Shown here in pieces: positions 46,490-56,108 of a stretch of 64,000 nucleotides of DNA (position 1 is the first letter of the stretch; each line of letters opens with the position of its first letter). Both the position numbers and the translations under genes were made by a program. Source of the stretch: Vibrio sp. AND4 (lineage in GTDB: Bacteria; Pseudomonadota; Gammaproteobacteria; Enterobacterales; Vibrionaceae); assembly GCF_000171815.1 (NCBI RefSeq), contig NZ_ABGR01000004.1, forward strand, positions 62,001 through 126,000, read 5' to 3'. The notes below the pieces were generated by a model that saw only the letters and a program-made list of their open reading frames with translations, searched no databases and was not told the origin of the DNA.

Positions 46490-47722
46490 ATGAGCAAGAT
46501 TGATAAAGCTATGCGTATCCTGTTAGCAGGATTCTGTATCAACCTTTGTCTTGGCATCCTGTATGCTTGGAGTGTATTCAACAAAGCACTGGTAACAGAG
46601 TCAGGCTGGAGCGCAGCAGAAGCCTCTGCACCTTACGCAACTGCAACTATTACCTTCTCTATCTGTCTTCTTGTTGCAGGCATCCTTCAAGACCGCATGG
46701 GTCCACGTTTGATTCTAATCCTAGGTACCGCTCTAACAGGCCTAGGCATGATCGCATCCAGTTTTGTTGACTCACCACTCATGCTGAATATTACTTTCGG
46801 TGTTATCACGGGTGCTGGTATCGGTTTTGGTTACGCATGTCTTTCCCCTTCTGCAATGAAGTGGTTCCATGCGTCGAAAAAAGGAATGGTTAACGGCATC
46901 ATCGCAGCAGGTTTCGGTCTGGCGGCGATTTACCTAGCGCCAGTCACTGCTGCACTTATCGACAGCGTGGGCATCCAGACGAGCTTCCTAGTTCTCGGTG
47001 TTGGTATTCTTGCTATCGCCGTTCCTCTAGCGGCAACAATCAACAACCCATCTGCGGATTACGTACCTGCAGAACCTAAAGTAAAACAAGGTCAAGCGCC
47101 TAAGGTTGTGAAAAAATCTGAAGACCTAACTTGGAAAGCGATGCTGAAAACGCCACAGTTCTATTCTTTATGGATAATGTACGCGTTCGCAGCCTCTGTT
47201 GGCCTCATGATTATCGGTAACATCACCACGATCGCAAGCGTTCAAGCAAACCTACCAAACGCGGTTTACTTAGCCTCTATCCTTGCAGTATTTAACTCAG
47301 GCGGTCGAGTTGTCGCTGGTATGCTGGCAGACAAAATTGGTGGTGTACGTACTCTTCTTCTCGCGTTTGTTCTACAGGGTATTAACATGGCACTGTTCGC
47401 AACGTTCGAGACTGAGTTGACACTGATTATCGGCACAGCAATCGCAGCACTGGGTTACGGTACACTTCTGGCAGTATTCCCGACCATAACAGCTGAATTC
47501 TACGGTCTGAAGAACTACGGTACTAACTACGGCGTGCTCTACACGGCATGGGGTATCGGTGGTGCAATCGGTGCTGCCGTTGTCGGTTTCTCAATGACGA
47601 ATGGCGACGGCTACACGCTGGCTTACACTATTTCGGCAGTAATGATGGCGGTATGTATCGTACTGGCCTTCGTCACCAAACCACTGACTGAAGCAAAAAT
47701 AGCGCAACTGAAGAGCGCTTAA
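46490..47722 (+). CDS. MFS transporter of the oxalate/formate antiporter (OFA) family
   Basis: Encodes 410 residues with 12 membrane spans and a central hydrophilic loop (~190-220). The N-terminal signature LGILYAWSVFNKAL and the loop 2-3 motif QDRMGPR are typical of the OFA group (OxlT, E. coli YhjX). The second half repeats ADKIGGVRT between spans 8 and 9. The group moves small carboxylates such as oxalate, formate, lactate or pyruvate; the substrate here is not predictable. It is a single gene ended by a strong terminator. Confidence 0.88.
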   Translation: MSKIDKAMRILLAGFCINLCLGILYAWSVFNKALVTESGWSAAEASAPYATATITFSICLLVAGILQDRMGPRLILILGTALTGLGMIASSFVDSPLMLNITFGVITGAGIGFGYACLSPSAMKWFHASKKGMVNGIIAAGFGLAAIYLAPVTAALIDSVGIQTSFLVLGVGILAIAVPLAATINNPSADYVPAEPKVKQGQAPKVVKKSEDLTWKAMLKTPQFYSLWIMYAFAASVGLMIIGNITTIASVQANLPNAVYLASILAVFNSGGRVVAGMLADKIGGVRTLLLAFVLQGINMALFATFETELTLIIGTAIAALGYGTLLAVFPTITAEFYGLKNYGTNYGVLYTAWGIGGAIGAAVVGFSMTNGDGYTLAYTISAVMMAVCIVLAFVTKPLTEAKIAQLKSA

Positions 47723-47770
47723 TCGCCAGTCTGGTTCTCATTATCTTACAGAACCGCAGAAATTGATTCG

Positions 47771-47803
47771 AAAAAGGCTTAATCTATGGGTTAAGCCTTT
47801 TTT
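47771..47803 (+). terminator. Intrinsic terminator after the OFA transporter gene
   Basis: AAAAAGGCTTAA, eight-base loop, TTAAGCCTTTTTT. Confidence 0.9.
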
Positions 47804-47817
47804 ATTGTTAGTTGGTT

Positions 47818-49434
47818 ATGGAAAACACCACCGAACTCGCACCAGATTACTATCTCGGTAACTTCTTTAAGCTCACACAACACGCTACCGAATGGTACAG
47901 CGACTTGCTGAGCTCAGATGAACATCTGTGGCTAAGTAAATTTGAAAGCTTAAACCAACCTGCACAATGCCTTCTCGTGCGGCTATACGGTCGTAAAGGG
48001 TGCTGGTTCCGCAGTGACAAACTTCATTATCAAGAAATAGCGTCTATCCAAGTAGCCTTGGATGAATTGGCAGATCATGGATTTGTCTGCCTCTCCCCTC
48101 AGTTATCAATGCAAGAGTTAGCAGCGAACCTACTAACCAAACCAGAGATCTTAACGCTTTATCCTGAACATCCTAAATCGCTTAAAAAAGAGGCGTTAAT
48201 TGCGCGCTTATGCGAAGACAGTTTTGATCAGTTTGACGCTTTGGATTTCACGATCATCAAACTTAATTCGTCGCACATGATTGATGTCTTACTCACTCTG
48301 TTTTTTGCTAATACACATCAAGATCTCAGTCAATTCGTGCTTGACGACTTAGGATTACAACGATTTGAGCAGTACCCATTAAGTACCGCTCGACGATTCT
48401 TTGAGAGCCGAGAGCAAATCGATCGTCTTATCGAACTGGGTCAACTTTCCAACTGTTATTGGCAATGTGATAGAAAACAAAAAGCCAACCTCGATAGACT
48501 CATCGAAGCGATGCCCGTTAAGGTTGGACATCGCTACGTCGACCGTAAACGTGAGCATATGATTAACGACATCGCCCGTGATTATGAGCGTTTAAGCGAA
48601 CTTGAAATTGCAATTTCATTGTTTAAAACTACCACGCTCCCTCCGAGCAGAGAACGCCGCGCTCGTATTTACGACAAACAGGAACAAAATGATTTATTTA
48701 GTGACATTGTCACTGATATGCTTACCCACCCTATCGATGTTTCTGAGCTCGAAGTCGCACAAAAGCTGGAGCAGCGAGTTAAACGCAAACATGGTTTAAA
48801 AGTCTCAAGAACGACCAAACCAAAGTTCAGCGAATACCACATCGAATTGGATCTCTCACAACAACGCGTCGAGCTGGCGAGCAAAGCCTATTTCGAGAGT
48901 CTAGGTTGGACTGTTTTCTATTCTGAAAATGCCCTCCTCAATGCCTTATTGGGATTAACCCTGTGGGATGTGATATATGCTCCCATAGAAGGTGCGTTCA
49001 TTAACGCTTATCAGCACCGACCGCTAGATTTGTATCACGCAGATTTCGCTGATAAACGAAAGCGACTCATCGATGATGCTTTTGAAATGGTGAAACAAGG
49101 GAATACAAAGGCGCTGCTTGATAGATACAAACGCAAATCAGGGATCAGTAATCCTTTCATCAATTGGGCTTATACAAACGAAGAACTATTAACCCTTGCA
49201 CTGGAACACATTCCAAGTGCACTTTTGGTCGAGCTGTTTAACGTGCAACTGCGTGACCTGAAACTTTACCGCAACGGCATGCCAGATCTTATTGCATTCA
49301 AAGATGGAGAGTTCGAATGGATAGAAGTGAAAGGACCGGGTGATAAACTCCAAGATAACCAATGGCGCTGGATAAAAGAGTTCAATCGCCTCAATGTACC
49401 CTTTTCTGTCTGTTATGTAACCGCGCAAGATTAA
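47818..49434 (+). CDS. FAN1-like VRR-NUC nuclease
   Basis: Encodes 538 residues from the ATG at 47818; a TTG six bases earlier is possible but no ribosome binding site supports either clearly. The C-terminal VRR-NUC domain has the PD-(D/E)xK core: P489-D490 in NGMPDLIAF and E503-x-K505 in WIEVKGPGD, followed by QDNQWRW. Upstream lie a FAN1-type winged-helix (LVRLYGRKGCWFRSDKL) and a helical TPR-like middle. Bacterial FAN1 homologues act as structure-specific 5' flap nucleases in interstrand cross-link repair. Unlike the human protein there is no UBZ finger. A free-standing gene with no repair neighbours. Confidence 0.88.
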   Translation: MENTTELAPDYYLGNFFKLTQHATEWYSDLLSSDEHLWLSKFESLNQPAQCLLVRLYGRKGCWFRSDKLHYQEIASIQVALDELADHGFVCLSPQLSMQELAANLLTKPEILTLYPEHPKSLKKEALIARLCEDSFDQFDALDFTIIKLNSSHMIDVLLTLFFANTHQDLSQFVLDDLGLQRFEQYPLSTARRFFESREQIDRLIELGQLSNCYWQCDRKQKANLDRLIEAMPVKVGHRYVDRKREHMINDIARDYERLSELEIAISLFKTTTLPPSRERRARIYDKQEQNDLFSDIVTDMLTHPIDVSELEVAQKLEQRVKRKHGLKVSRTTKPKFSEYHIELDLSQQRVELASKAYFESLGWTVFYSENALLNALLGLTLWDVIYAPIEGAFINAYQHRPLDLYHADFADKRKRLIDDAFEMVKQGNTKALLDRYKRKSGISNPFINWAYTNEELLTLALEHIPSALLVELFNVQLRDLKLYRNGMPDLIAFKDGEFEWIEVKGPGDKLQDNQWRWIKEFNRLNVPFSVCYVTAQD

Positions 49435-49951
49435 TCGAATCGTAACTGGTTATAACTTTCTCTCGTTGTTCAAGCATTCTGTTTTTCGGGATGTCGTTAC
49501 AGACATAAGCGTTACTTTCATTGATTCCACGAACATAGACACTACAAATATAGATGTTACGAGCATGGATGTTACACATCGCGTCTCACGACTCTACCCT
49601 CAACCTATCATTAACACTCCTTTCAAAGTAACCCATCCAGCCACTATCCATTCAGGGTGGTTGTTATACCTTTTATAACCTTTTTTCATGGCATTTGTTG
49701 CTAGTGTTCATGTTGCCTTCTTGGTGAGCAACTATTGGTAATAGTCAATTTAAATCAACATTTAACGCGACTAACCACCTTGTCATTCAACCTATCTCGA
49801 TTCAATCACAGCACCCTACTTATGCTCATGTGGTTCGAGACTTGGTGTTAGCTGTTATTTGCCAAAGTATCAGACTGCAACTTTACTAAGAAGGCGAAGA
49901 TTTAGCACGTGAAATTGATGTTTCTACATTCAAACTTAGGTCAATAATAAT
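49435..49951. other. Intergenic stretch with a 15-bp repeat
   Basis: About 500 bases. A plus-strand frame at 49466-49678 (70 codons) has no clear ribosome binding site and an unconvincing composition; I do not call it a gene. Inside it is a degenerate repeat, described separately. The phosphatase gene promoter should lie in the last 100 bases. Confidence 0.4.
49523..49579 (+). repeat. Degenerate 15-bp tandem repeat, four units
   Basis: Units start at 49523, 49538, 49553 and 49568 with the shared form GAt-xxx-ACx-Axx-ATx. In one frame they read DSTNI, DTTNI, DVTSM, DVTH. Confidence 0.55.
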
Positions 49952-50932
49952 ATGAAAAAACACATCTGTGCCCTTACTGTCTTATCTGGTTTATCCTTCT
50001 CTGCGATGGCTTTAAATTGCGATCCAAACATACTCCCATCATGGAAAGATGGTGCGAGTAAATCCGCGATTGTGAAATACGTAGACCAATCGACTGACGC
50101 TTCAAAAAACACCTTCATTGCAGAACAAGACCGCATCGCTGTGTTCGATAATGACGGCACGCTATGGTCTGAAAAACCATTCTACTTCCAACTGGCTTTT
50201 GCACTAGACGACGTGAAACGGATGGCGAAAGACCACCCTGAATGGAAAACTCAAGAGCCATTTAAATCAGTATTGAATGATGATATTGAAAACGTCTTCA
50301 AAGGTGGGGAAAAAGCTCTTCTTGAGATAGTCAAAGTCACCCATAGTGGTATGACAGTGGAGGCATTCCAAGAGAAGGTCGCACAATGGTTGAAGGCAGC
50401 GAAAGATCCGCGTTTTGGCAAAGCTTATACTCAGCTTACCTACAAACCCATGCGCGAAATGGTGACTTACCTACAACAGCATGGTTTTAAGACTTACATA
50501 GTATCAGGCGGCGGCGTTGACTTCATGCGTGTTTGGGCACCAGAAATATACGGCATTCCTGAAGAACAAATCATTGGTAGCGCTCTGAAATACAAATATG
50601 ACTACAACGACGGTAAGCCAACCGTGACGAAGTTAGGTGAAATCCTAACGATTGATGATAAAGCCGCTAAAGTCGAAAACATTCAGCACATTATCGGTAA
50701 GAAACCCGTTCTCGCTATTGGTAACTCGGACGGTGATCTCGCAATGATGCAGTGGGCGACCAGTCAACCAAACTCGATGGCGATGATCGTACACCATACC
50801 GACGAAGCGCGTGAATGGAAATACGACCGCAAGTCCAGTGTCGGCCATTTGGATAAAGCGATGGATGAAGCCAACCAACGCGAAAATTGGTATCTAATTA
50901 ACATGAAAAAAGAATGGTGCACTGTCTACTGA
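49952..50932 (+). CDS. Secreted HAD-superfamily phosphatase
   Basis: Encodes 326 residues. Residues 1-20 are a Sec signal peptide ending SAMA before LNCDP. Motif I of the HAD fold is Asp66-x-Asp68-Gly-Thr (VFDNDGTLW), motif II is the Ser in TYIVSGGG, and motif IV is the acidic GNSDGDLAM near residue 265. The arrangement is that of phosphoserine-phosphatase-like HADs with a helical cap. It acts in the periplasm; the substrate is unknown, and nonspecific phosphomonoesterase activity is the safest guess. Single gene followed by a weak hairpin. Confidence 0.85.
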   Translation: MKKHICALTVLSGLSFSAMALNCDPNILPSWKDGASKSAIVKYVDQSTDASKNTFIAEQDRIAVFDNDGTLWSEKPFYFQLAFALDDVKRMAKDHPEWKTQEPFKSVLNDDIENVFKGGEKALLEIVKVTHSGMTVEAFQEKVAQWLKAAKDPRFGKAYTQLTYKPMREMVTYLQQHGFKTYIVSGGGVDFMRVWAPEIYGIPEEQIIGSALKYKYDYNDGKPTVTKLGEILTIDDKAAKVENIQHIIGKKPVLAIGNSDGDLAMMQWATSQPNSMAMIVHHTDEAREWKYDRKSSVGHLDKAMDEANQRENWYLINMKKEWCTVY

Positions 50933-50953
50933 TGCGATAACAGCGCCATTAGA

Positions 50954-50974
50954 AACTCCCCTTTTCGGGGAGTT
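50954..50974 (+). terminator. Probable terminator after the phosphatase gene
   Basis: AACTCCCC, loop TTTTC, GGGGAGTT, followed by a pyrimidine-rich but not pure T tract. Confidence 0.65.
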
Positions 50975-51074
50975 CTCTCTATTATCAAATATTTTAAATA
51001 TTCGTTTTTCCTTCACGATCCCTTCACGCCTCTTCATACAAAATGCCCCCCATCAAAACAAAGAGGTAAAAATA

Positions 51075-51722
51075 ATGAAAAAAACAGCACTGACAATTCT
51101 AGTGGCAAGCTCATTTTCGGTAACAGCAGCACCTTATGTAGGTTTAGAGTACGGATTCGGCGCAACCAACCACAACTTCGAAACATCTTTTAAAAATGAA
51201 GGCGTGAATCTTAATCCTAAAATGAAAGATGGTATTTTTGGTGGCTTTGTTGGCTACTCTATCAACGACACTTGGGCGTTAGAACTGGGCTATCATCAAT
51301 TTGAGCTGGAAGATAGCCAATCACAGCCTCAGGGTATTGCGAAAATTGGTGGACAAAACTACCACGAAAAACTGGAATGGGATTCTTCAGTTAAAGCAAA
51401 GCAAATCAGCCTTGCTCCTGTGTTTAACTACACGTTAAGCGAAAAATGGACAGCAAAAGCAAAAGCTGGCTTGACTTACACACAGTATGAATCGAAAGCA
51501 AGCAAGTCAAGAGAGTACGAACACGTATTCAACGACGATATCGAAATGAGCAAAAACCTATTCCACCGCTCAGAAAAAAGCAATGAGTTTGGTGCAATGG
51601 TCGCTGTAGGAGCAGAATACGAAATCTTCCCTCAGCTAACCGTAGGCGCTAACGCAAAATATCAGCTTGATAGCTACGCAAATACAGCGTCAATTAACGT
51701 AGGCTCTACTTACTATTTCTAA
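51075..51722 (+). CDS. Small outer-membrane beta-barrel protein (OmpA-like/AcfA-like)
   Basis: Encodes 215 residues. A 17-18-residue signal peptide (MKKTALTILVASSFSVTA) is followed by APYVGLEYGFGATNHNF. Alternating hydrophobic strands (GGFVGYSINDTWALELGYHQF, QISLAPVFNYTLSEKWTAKAKAGLTY, NEFGAMVAVGAEYEIFPQLTVGANAKYQL) indicate an eight-stranded barrel, and the chain ends in an aromatic residue (STYYF), the BAM recognition signal. The size and fold resemble Vibrio AcfA and other OMP_b-brl proteins, but I cannot prove orthology. An AGAGG site precedes the ATG. It is followed by a terminator. Confidence 0.8.
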   Translation: MKKTALTILVASSFSVTAAPYVGLEYGFGATNHNFETSFKNEGVNLNPKMKDGIFGGFVGYSINDTWALELGYHQFELEDSQSQPQGIAKIGGQNYHEKLEWDSSVKAKQISLAPVFNYTLSEKWTAKAKAGLTYTQYESKASKSREYEHVFNDDIEMSKNLFHRSEKSNEFGAMVAVGAEYEIFPQLTVGANAKYQLDSYANTASINVGSTYYF

Positions 51723-51868
51723 CATGACAAGCCGATCCTTGCGTTGACACGTAATTTAATATCACTCTCAGTATTAACTGCTTATGGTGGTTATGTATTA
51801 TCGACAAGGAAAAGTCACTGAGAGAGCATTGTCAAAACGCCAGGCATTTGCTTTATCCTAATTAAGCG

Positions 51869-51901
51869 AAAAGTCACTTCTAATAGTGACTTTTCCTTTT
51901 T
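51869..51901. terminator. Terminator between the porin-like gene and the LysR gene
   Basis: AAAAGTCACT, six-base loop, AGTGACTTTT, then CCTTTTTC. Placed between convergent genes. Confidence 0.8.
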
Positions 51902-52019
51902 CTAGTAGGCGTCCGATATCATAACCTTACACAGGCTAGTTTGACGCTTATTTAGTGCTCCATTTACCCAGCGATCATACCTGTAAATTTTCACGCCACT
52001 CATCACACTAAACTCATGG

Positions 52020-52922
52020 CTATCGAATCGTCTTACCCGCCTGCCTGATTTGCGCCCTTAACCATTGGTGAGCACCTTCGTTACTTCGACTTGAGTGCCA
52101 AATCGAACAAAGCTCACGAATACTGTGACTAAACGGTAATGGTACTGCTTTAATATCGTAGGTCTTTGAGAAGTGTTCGATAGTCGACAGTGGCAACATA
52201 CCAATATATTCACTGCTGTTGATGACTGGCAGCATTTCCATCGCTCCCGCTGCGCGATACACAATATTGCGGCTAGCCAAATCTGGGATATCTTCTGCTG
52301 TCAATAGACTATTACGCACGTGCCACCGAGATATCACAACGTGTTCTTCTGCCAAGAATTGCTCAACCGTGCAGGTATCTTTTATGCGCGGGTGCTCGGT
52401 ACTGCACACCAACATAATGCGCTCAGAGAAGATAGTCTCACTCCTTAGTACTGTTCGCCCGCGCGGGGGCAAATCGATGATCAAGTCATAACGTTGTAAA
52501 CGTAAGTCACTTTCATAATCCTCTGTAAAGAGTGGGTGCACTTCTAAAGCAATATTTGGTGCCTGTTCGCGAATTTGACGGAGTAGTTGCGGCATCAACT
52601 CGTAGCTCGCTATCGAAACACAAGCTATCGAAAAGATACGGCTAGAGATTTTAGGCTCAAAACGACTAGATGCAGAAAGCGTTGATGTGAAATTCTTTAG
52701 TGCTGTCACCATGGAAGGATATATATCCATTGCGAAGCTGGTCGGTTCGACGCCAGACGGACTGCGGTTAAATAAAGGTTCATCATAGACATCACGCAAA
52801 CGGGCAAGCGCTTTACTGACAGCAGGCTGACTGACATCTAATCGAGCAGCGGCCTTAGATATGTTCTGCTCTTCATAGATTGCCACAAAAATCGGGATAA
52901 GGTTTAAATCAGTAGTCTTCAT
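52020..52922 (-). CDS. LysR-family transcriptional regulator
   Basis: Encodes 300 residues. Winged HTH at 5-63 (LIPIFVAIYEEQNISKAAARLDVSQPAVSKALARLRDV split by the turn), then a linker helix and a type-2 periplasmic-binding-protein effector domain (~90-295). The effector domain resembles the YidZ/NodD/LeuO-like branch (MPQLLRQIREQAPNIALEVHPL, then DLIIDLPPRGR). It is not adjacent to a divergent target gene: the Bat cluster upstream is read in the same direction and ends 130 bases before its start. Its target is therefore unknown. Confidence 0.88.
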   Translation of the reverse strand: MKTTDLNLIPIFVAIYEEQNISKAAARLDVSQPAVSKALARLRDVYDEPLFNRSPSGVEPTSFAMDIYPSMVTALKNFTSTLSASSRFEPKISSRIFSIACVSIASYELMPQLLRQIREQAPNIALEVHPLFTEDYESDLRLQRYDLIIDLPPRGRTVLRSETIFSERIMLVCSTEHPRIKDTCTVEQFLAEEHVVISRWHVRNSLLTAEDIPDLASRNIVYRAAGAMEMLPVINSSEYIGMLPLSTIEHFSKTYDIKAVPLPFSHSIRELCSIWHSSRSNEGAHQWLRAQIRQAGKTIR

Positions 52923-53052
52923 TTCGCCAGCCTAAATGGGAAAATTGTCTTATTTTTAGAGCTCAGGGCTTACCAAGAAAGGGGGGAATTCACTGACGAT
53001 TTCACCACACAAGCCCTATGATTTAGGCCCCCCTATCAGAGTCAGCATTGTT

Positions 53053-54375
53053 TCACTTTTTATTGCCGAACCGCTCATCAAGTTGCGGCAAAGCCTTGGG
53101 TATCGACCACTTAAAACGTTTGGGCCTAATCGCTTGTATTCTTCTCCACAGGTCGTTGATCAAGTTTGCGTCCTCCTGCCCCTCTTGTAGCCGCTGAGAA
53201 CATTTCTGCCATGCATCTGAATGTCTGACTTTACTCATTTCAAGTTCACCCACATTGTGCCTCAACTGCTTATACAGGATCGCTCGCGCAGCCCCCCATC
53301 GTTTGGCTTTCACCATTTTTTTCAGCTTGAACCATGGTGGAGTAGGACGAGAACAATAATAACGGTAGACACTCAACGCGGTGATAACAAGAACAAAGAG
53401 CGTCACTGTGCTGCCAACCAACCAGTTGGAATAAGCGCTAACGAAGGATTTGAATGTATGCTTGGCTTTGAAGGTCATGCCCTCAATAACCACGGTTTCC
53501 AACTCTTTGCTCTCACTATTCCACCACTGGAATTTGTACTCAGGCAAGGTGAGCTCGCCGCCTTGTTGGATCACATATACGCTCTCTTCAATCCGACTCG
53601 ATTGGTAATCGCCACGTGTTTGTTTGTCGTCTAGACGACTTGGCTGAGTGTACGCTTGATAGCTGGTGGTGGATTCGTCGGATAACAGGTCTGGGAGTAA
53701 TACAGATAAACTGTCCTGTGCGTTAATTGCAATAGTACGTGTGATCGCATCGCCCACTTTCAACTCATCGCTTGAGGTCGTCCATTTTTGTTCCACATCC
53801 ACTTTGGTCGCCGTAAACCAAGCAGACTTATCACTGAGCAAACCTGAAGGAACTGATGTTTCGAATGTGATTGGCGGTGTAAAAAGTGTACTTGAGGTTT
53901 TGGAGCCGTCTAACGCAGAAACTTGCACGTCCACTGCAACCGGTGGGATGACAAATTGTCCTGATCTTTGCGGATACAAGGTGATTTCCCAACGCTGGCG
54001 AGACCAAGTTTGTCCCCCTTTACGCTCAGTATAGTTCGTCGCGAACTGGTTACGCTGCTTTGCAATTACATCAGGAATTTCTACATTGCTAATGTGTGTT
54101 CCGCCTGTAAACCAGCGAGGTGTTGCCACTTCTATGTACAAGATCACCTGCTCATTCACACTAAATTTAGGTGCTACTTTACTATCGTCATCTTGCCTTT
54201 GTTGACCAACCCATGCTGACAACTCAACATTACTTTCTTTCGGTTCATTCAATGCCTGCAAGGCTTGCATATTATTGGCATTTGCCACACCCGTAAAAAT
54301 TAAGACGAACAACATTAAACAAGTGCTCAGACGCGCTGCAACAAAATCGGCACCAAGTATCAATGCATTTACCAT
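53053..54375 (-). CDS. batD: BatD-like periplasmic/membrane protein
   Basis: Encodes 440 residues. A signal sequence (~15-34), beta-rich periplasmic domains of the BatD type (VELSAWVGQQ..., FSVNEQVILYIEVATPRWFTGGTHISNVEIP; WEITLYPQRSGQFVIPPV), and one membrane span at ~325-345 followed by a basic helical cytoplasmic tail. The N-terminal start overlaps the end of the BatB gene by seven bases. In other bacteria the Bat set is linked to oxygen tolerance and envelope stress; the molecular role is not settled. It ends the operon. No clear terminator is visible in the 130 bases before the LysR gene. Confidence 0.75.
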   Translation of the reverse strand: MVNALILGADFVAARLSTCLMLFVLIFTGVANANNMQALQALNEPKESNVELSAWVGQQRQDDDSKVAPKFSVNEQVILYIEVATPRWFTGGTHISNVEIPDVIAKQRNQFATNYTERKGGQTWSRQRWEITLYPQRSGQFVIPPVAVDVQVSALDGSKTSSTLFTPPITFETSVPSGLLSDKSAWFTATKVDVEQKWTTSSDELKVGDAITRTIAINAQDSLSVLLPDLLSDESTTSYQAYTQPSRLDDKQTRGDYQSSRIEESVYVIQQGGELTLPEYKFQWWNSESKELETVVIEGMTFKAKHTFKSFVSAYSNWLVGSTVTLFVLVITALSVYRYYCSRPTPPWFKLKKMVKAKRWGAARAILYKQLRHNVGELEMSKVRHSDAWQKCSQRLQEGQEDANLINDLWRRIQAIRPKRFKWSIPKALPQLDERFGNKK

Positions 54376-56108
54376 TTATCTTGTTCCTCTCTTTGTCGCT
54401 TTGGATCGGCTTGAACAGACTCACGCAGTTGAACTTGAAATTTAGTGCGTAAAAAGAACTTGGGGTCCGCCTCTACACGTTTTAGCCACTTATCCGCTAA
54501 TTCTTGACTACCAAGTATTTCGTTTGCGTTGAGTGTTTCTTTCAACATGAATTCAGCATTGGTTTTTTCCTCGGCTCCGTCAGACGTTTGCGGATTATCG
54601 CCCAGTTCAAGTGACTCTTCTGGTGTATCCGTTGTTCCCACTTGGCTTGCACTAGTGCGATCAATCTCTTCGACAATACCACCGATGATTTTGAGATTAT
54701 GCTCGACGTCTGGTCGCAGTTGCTTACTCAGCGACCCTTTGTCTACCAATGTTTGCAATAAATCACGCGCAGCCACATATTCCCGCTGCCGAGCCAGTGC
54801 ACTCGCTGCGTTGTACAAACCATAATCTTTCACTGTCTCTGAATCATTGTTCTGCATCGCCAAGAAAGCGCTATGCGCCAGCTTATATTCTCCCGCGTAA
54901 TAATAAGCGGTCCCTTTTCGCAGTGGATCCGTGAAGTGTTTTGCTGCCTCTAAGTATTGGTTTTCATTGAACAGGTATTGCCCATATTGGTTAGGGGTTA
55001 ACCATAACCCCCACCACCATTGGGATGCTTTATCCCAAGCCGTCACCTCTTGTACCACTTCAGGCGTATCCACTTTGATCAAGACGGTCTCCGCCATTGC
55101 GTTTGGTGTCGTTAATAAAGACATCGACACCATGGCAACAACACACCATTGCACTAACCAACCTCTGCGGAACCAAAGTAACATGATAAACGCAACTGGA
55201 AATAACAGGTTATATCCCATGTCTTTCCAAGGCATTGAGGATTCACCATTAAGCTGCATATTGCGTTCAACAAAATGGTTCAGCTTTTCGATATCACGGT
55301 TATCAACGGTCATTTTAATAACACGACCACCGGTTACCTTGGCTAGTTTATTCAACGAATCCAAATCGAGGGGGTTACTAGAAACAATATTCGAGTTGCC
55401 AGCCGCAAGAATCAATAATTGATAAGGTTTATCCTCAAAGTAATTTTTATAGGCCGCAATCGTCGCAGGACTCGCGCCATCCGTCACAAGCATGACCGTA
55501 GAACCGGCTTGTCCTCGTAATTGTTGATCAATCAAAGGCAAAGCCGTTTCTGCAAGTTTCCCTGCTAGCGGCATAATCTCAGGTGTTATCGCCGCAAGAA
55601 AGGGCTCAAAAACTTCACTGTCTTGCGTCACTGGCATCGCCACATGAGCAGAACCTGCATACACAACAAGCCCTGTGCTTCCACCTTTTCTTATCGCCAA
55701 TAGGTCGCGGAGCTTTTGCTTTGAGCGCTCCAAGCGGCTTGGCGGCAGGTCTTTTTGCAACATCGAATCATTGTTATCCAGCACCACCAGCATGGACGCT
55801 TTGTCTTCTCCAAATGGTGAAACTTGGCGCTGCCAAGATGGCCCTGCACAGATGATGATGACCGTCGCCATAATCATCATAAGTAACTTAAGCGGCAATT
55901 GCTTTCGCCAACCCTCGTCACCAATCGTGAGCGCTTTTCGTAAGTGCTGGGGAAGAACCTCTTGCCAATCCTGTTTGGCTTCTTCCCGCCATCTTACCCA
56001 CAGCAAAAAAAACATTGGAATCGAGACCAATAGCCACATAGGGCGGATAAAATGAAAATGAGTGAAGAGTTGTTCAATACCCGTGCTAGAAAAAAGAGAA
56101 TCAAACAT
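54369..56108 (-). CDS. batB: BatB/BatC-type VWA-TPR protein with altered MIDAS
   Basis: Encodes 579 residues. Two N-terminal membrane spans (~22-38 and 72-88), then a von Willebrand A domain (~100-285), another span pair (~300-340), and a C-terminal TPR-like region (~375-480) with an acidic, low-complexity tail. This is a fusion of BatB (VWA) and BatC (TPR). The metal-site motif DxSxS of VWA domains reads Asp111-N-N-D-Ser115, so the first serine is replaced by asparagine; the threonine-bearing VTDGA is retained. Metal binding may be weakened. The start overlaps the upstream BatA gene by eight bases. Confidence 0.82.
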   Translation of the reverse strand: MFDSLFSSTGIEQLFTHFHFIRPMWLLVSIPMFFLLWVRWREEAKQDWQEVLPQHLRKALTIGDEGWRKQLPLKLLMMIMATVIIICAGPSWQRQVSPFGEDKASMLVVLDNNDSMLQKDLPPSRLERSKQKLRDLLAIRKGGSTGLVVYAGSAHVAMPVTQDSEVFEPFLAAITPEIMPLAGKLAETALPLIDQQLRGQAGSTVMLVTDGASPATIAAYKNYFEDKPYQLLILAAGNSNIVSSNPLDLDSLNKLAKVTGGRVIKMTVDNRDIEKLNHFVERNMQLNGESSMPWKDMGYNLLFPVAFIMLLWFRRGWLVQWCVVAMVSMSLLTTPNAMAETVLIKVDTPEVVQEVTAWDKASQWWWGLWLTPNQYGQYLFNENQYLEAAKHFTDPLRKGTAYYYAGEYKLAHSAFLAMQNNDSETVKDYGLYNAASALARQREYVAARDLLQTLVDKGSLSKQLRPDVEHNLKIIGGIVEEIDRTSASQVGTTDTPEESLELGDNPQTSDGAEEKTNAEFMLKETLNANEILGSQELADKWLKRVEADPKFFLRTKFQVQLRESVQADPKRQREEQDKW

